DNA of 64,000 nt. Source: an uncultured Pelagibacteraceae bacterium (GTDB lineage Bacteria > Pseudomonadota > Alphaproteobacteria > Pelagibacterales > Pelagibacteraceae). A program made the translations under genes and the position numbers. The stretch lies in assembly GCA_902590845.1 (NCBI GenBank), contig CACIYJ010000002.1:1-64000 (forward strand). Reading direction: 5' to 3'. Under the pieces are notes generated by a model, which saw only the letters and a list, made by a program, of their open reading frames with translations, was not told where the DNA came from and did no database searches. Positions 61,468 through 64,000 of this stretch are shown piece after piece (position 1 is the first letter of the stretch; the number at the start of each line of letters is the position of its first letter).

Positions 61468-63999
61468 TTAAGCTGCTGTTTCTTTATACTCATCCATTGA
61501 AGGACAAGAACAGACAAGATTTTTATCCCCATAAACATTGTCTACTCTAGCGACTGGAGGCCAATATTTATAAGATTTTAAAATTGCAGAAGGATATGCA
61601 GCAGTTTCTCTAGTATATTTATGTTTCCATTCGTTGGCAGCAAGCTCTACATGAGTGTGAGGCGCATTCTTTAAAGGATTATCAATCTTATCAAATTCTC
61701 CACTTTTTACTTTGTTAATTTCTTCTTTAATCTTTACTAGCGTTTCACAAAACCGATTGATTTCAGATAGACTTTCGCTTTCGGTCGGCTCTATCATGAT
61801 TGTTCCTGGAACAGGCCAAGACATTGTAGGTGCGTGAAAACCAAAATCTATTAATCTTTTTGCAATATCCTCCTCCGTTATTCCTGTTTCCGTTTTAATT
61901 TTTCTAATATCTATAATACATTCGTGAGCTACATTTCCATTTGTTCCTTTATATAAAATGGAAAAATGATCTTTAAGTTTATTTGCTATATAATTAGCAT
62001 TTAAAATTGCATTCTGAGTAGCGAGTTTCAAACCCTCGGAACCCATCATTTTAATATACATCCACGATATGGAAAGAATGCTTGAGCTTCCCCAAGGTGC
62101 TGCTGAAACCGCACCTATTCCAGTTGCTGGCCCACAGTCACTTATTATAGGATGATTTGGTAAGTAAATTTCTAAATGTTTTTTGCACCCAATTGGTCCC
62201 ATTCCTGGTCCTCCTCCGCCATGAGGTATACAAAATGTTTTATGTAAATTGATATGGCAAATATCGGGACCAAAATTTCCTGGTTTTGCAATGCCAACTA
62301 ATGCATTTAGATTTGCCCCGTCCATATAAACTTGACCACCATGTTTGTGAATTAAATCACAAATATCCGTTATTTTTTCCTCAAAAACTCCGTGAGTTGA
62401 CGGATAAGTTACCATTAGTGCAGACAAAGTATCTGAGTATTCTTCGGCCTTTTTCTTTAAATCTTCATAATCTACATTTCCATATGAGTCGCAATTAACA
62501 ACAACAATTTTCATACCGGCCATTTGTGCGCTAGCTGGATTAGTTCCATGCGCAGAACTTGGTATTAAACAAACATTTCTTTTTTTTTGACCATTTTTTT
62601 CATGAAACTTTCTAATAACCATTAAGCCAGCAAATTCTCCTTGGGCTCCAGCATTTGGCTGCAAAGAAACGCCAGAAAAACCCGTTATTGTTCTTAACCA
62701 ATTTTTTAAATCAGTGAATAATTCTCTGTAGCCATCCATTTGTTCAATGGGGGAATATGGATGTGGATGTGAAAATTCTTTCCATGTTACAGGTATCATT
62801 TCGGAAACTGAATTCAATTTCATTGTGCATGAACCTAGAGCTATCATTGATCTATTTAGTGCAATATCAGAATCTTCTAATTTTTTTAAATATCTAAGCA
62901 TTTCTGTCTCGGAATGATAACTATTAAAAACTGGATGATCTAAATATGTTGAGGTTCTTAATAAAGTTTTTGGCAGGTTAGATAAGCTTTTATTCGTCGT
63001 TTCCTTAGTCGTTTCTTTAATCGTTTCTGAACAATTAAAAATTTTTAATAATTGATTAGCTCTATAAAGATTTTTTCTTTCATCAAAAGAAACTGCGAGC
63101 ATTTCAGAATTTACTTTTCTGATATTTACTTGTTGACGTAATGCATTTTTATAAATTTTATCTGTTTTATCTAATGTTTTTATAGTAACAGTATCAAAAA
63201 AATAATTTGAATAAAGCTCATAACCAGACTGTTTTAATTTATCCGCAAAATTTTTAGCCAATTGTGAAACAGTGTCTGCTATTTTTTTAATTCCTTTTGG
63301 ACCGTGATATACGGCATAGGCAGCTGAAACTATTGCGAGCAAAGCCTGAGCGGTACAAATATTGCTTGTGGCTTTATCTCTTCTTATATGTTGCTCTCTT
63401 GTTTGTAGAGACAATCTGTAAGCTTTGTTACCATGTCTATCTACTGAAACACCAACTATTCTTCCTGGCATTGACCGTTTATATTCGTCTTTAGCAGCAA
63501 AGAACGCGGCATGAGGGCCTCCATAACCCATTGGAATTCCAAAACGTTGAGCGCTTCCCACTGCTATATCAGCTCCTAATTCGGCAGGTGTTTTAATTTT
63601 AGCAAGAGCCAATAAATCACAAACCAATACTGCTTTTCCATTCTGTTTGTGTATTTTGCTAATAGATTCGCTAGGATCCTTTATATCTCCTAAAGTTCCT
63701 GGGTATTGTATAATCCCACAAACAATATTCTCATTAATATCTTTCTCTTCATCTCCTACTATTATTTTTAAACCCAATGGCTCAGCTCTTGTTTTAATCA
63801 CATTAATAGTTTGAGGGTGACAATTTTTCGAGACAAAGACTTTTTTTGTGTCACTTTTACAAATTCTATAACTTAAACCCATAGCTTCTGCTGCAGCTGT
63901 ACCCTCATCTAAAAGAGATGCATTCGCAATATCCATGCCTGTGAAATCAATCACCATCTGCTGAAAATTTAATAGCATCTCAAGTCTTCCTTGCGCTAC
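61468..63999 (-). CDS. gcvP: Glycine dehydrogenase (decarboxylating), N-terminus cut by window edge
   Basis: The frame stays open to the window end (VAQGRLEMLLNFQ continues upstream of the first internal Met), so about the first 120 residues are missing from a roughly 950-aa protein. The C-terminal PLP half has GANLNALVGIAKPG and the Schiff-base Lys in NLHKTFCIPHGGGGPGMGPIG. The N-terminal half has SMPGRIVGVSVDRHG and TREQHIRRDKATSNIC. It decarboxylates glycine and passes the aminomethyl group to GcvH. It is separated from the DAO gene by 130 bp. Confidence 0.95.
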   Translation of the reverse strand, partial: VAQGRLEMLLNFQQMVIDFTGMDIANASLLDEGTAAAEAMGLSYRICKSDTKKVFVSKNCHPQTINVIKTRAEPLGLKIIVGDEEKDINENIVCGIIQYPGTLGDIKDPSESISKIHKQNGKAVLVCDLLALAKIKTPAELGADIAVGSAQRFGIPMGYGGPHAAFFAAKDEYKRSMPGRIVGVSVDRHGNKAYRLSLQTREQHIRRDKATSNICTAQALLAIVSAAYAVYHGPKGIKKIADTVSQLAKNFADKLKQSGYELYSNYFFDTVTIKTLDKTDKIYKNALRQQVNIRKVNSEMLAVSFDERKNLYRANQLLKIFNCSETIKETTKETTNKSLSNLPKTLLRTSTYLDHPVFNSYHSETEMLRYLKKLEDSDIALNRSMIALGSCTMKLNSVSEMIPVTWKEFSHPHPYSPIEQMDGYRELFTDLKNWLRTITGFSGVSLQPNAGAQGEFAGLMVIRKFHEKNGQKKRNVCLIPSSAHGTNPASAQMAGMKIVVVNCDSYGNVDYEDLKKKAEEYSDTLSALMVTYPSTHGVFEEKITDICDLIHKHGGQVYMDGANLNALVGIAKPGNFGPDICHINLHKTFCIPHGGGGPGMGPIGCKKHLEIYLPNHPIISDCGPATGIGAVSAAPWGSSSILSISWMYIKMMGSEGLKLATQNAILNANYIANKLKDHFSILYKGTNGNVAHECIIDIRKIKTETGITEEDIAKRLIDFGFHAPTMSWPVPGTIMIEPTESESLSEINRFCETLVKIKEEINKVKSGEFDKIDNPLKNAPHTHVELAANEWKHKYTRETAAYPSAILKSYKYWPPVARVDNVYGDKNLVCSCPSMDEYKETAA

Positions 64000-64000
64000 T

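Noticed and set aside
1-64000. CRISPR arrays, IS elements, integrases, prophage genes and rRNA
   Set aside because: None found on reading both strands; repeats present are short and local.

Overview
The window looks like a dense, AT-rich, streamlined marine alphaproteobacterial chromosome, most likely SAR11 (Pelagibacterales). This is inferred from very short or overlapping intergenic gaps, Lys/Asn/Ile-rich proteins with many poly-A tracts, an AprA/AprB/AprM cluster of SAR11 type, many substrate-binding-protein transporters, and only one recognisable DNA-binding regulator (a LysR protein). No rRNA, CRISPR array, prophage, integrase or insertion sequence was seen. No stretch longer than about 300 bases lacks a gene; the longest gaps are 47019-47293, which holds a candidate structured RNA, and 38602-38879, which holds a candidate 44-aa protein.

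Layout. 1-4.4 kb: end of a surface-polysaccharide region (partial rfbC, sugar C-methyltransferase, DUF4422 protein, methyltransferase, glycosyltransferase) with a tRNA-Met(CAT). 4.7-11.8 kb: taurine module (ald, taurine/omega-aminotransferase, tauABC) plus a racemase. 11.8-18.3 kb: epoxide hydrolase, aldehyde dehydrogenase, a frameshifted Ldh2-family dehydrogenase, phosphate acetyltransferase, a frameshifted methyltransferase and a deacetylase-like protein. 18.4-23.6 kb: acyl-CoA synthetase, glutaryl-CoA-dehydrogenase-like protein, acetyltransferase, GYD protein, GT17. 23.6-32.0 kb: TRAP transporter with an HpsN-like dehydrogenase and an alcohol dehydrogenase, divergent from a GMC oxidoreductase, an iron alcohol dehydrogenase and a GMC relic. 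32-34 kb: TerC, SDR, M23 peptidase. 34.1-38.6 kb: xsc, suyA, suyB and a TauE-type exporter. 38.7-45.0 kb: aprA, aprB, aprM, a small HxGH nucleotidyltransferase, a CADD-like diiron protein and an MFS carrier. 45-64 kb: mostly housekeeping (metC-like, mnmA, cysQ, recX, amt, HU, rseP, acuI, folE, hisI, gcvP), with several tiny genes and the candidate RNA.

How the genes fit together. The strongest theme is use of C2 and C3 sulfonates as carbon, nitrogen and energy sources. TauABC would import taurine. The aminotransferase would yield sulfoacetaldehyde and alanine, and Ald would regenerate pyruvate and release ammonium. Xsc plus phosphate acetyltransferase would yield acetyl-CoA and sulfite. The TRAP system with HpsN would bring dihydroxypropanesulfonate to sulfolactate, and SuyAB would split that to pyruvate and sulfite. 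The GMC and iron dehydrogenases could feed isethionate into the same sulfoacetaldehyde pool. The sulfite would be exported (TauE) or oxidised to APS by AprAB with electrons passed to AprM. No ATP sulfurylase is present here, so a 126-aa HxGH nucleotidyltransferase in the apr cluster is a candidate for releasing sulfate from APS.

Two genes near 15-17 kb are each broken once at a run of eight A residues. This could mean sequence error, recent decay or slippage. All assignments come from reading the sequence; no database search was run.
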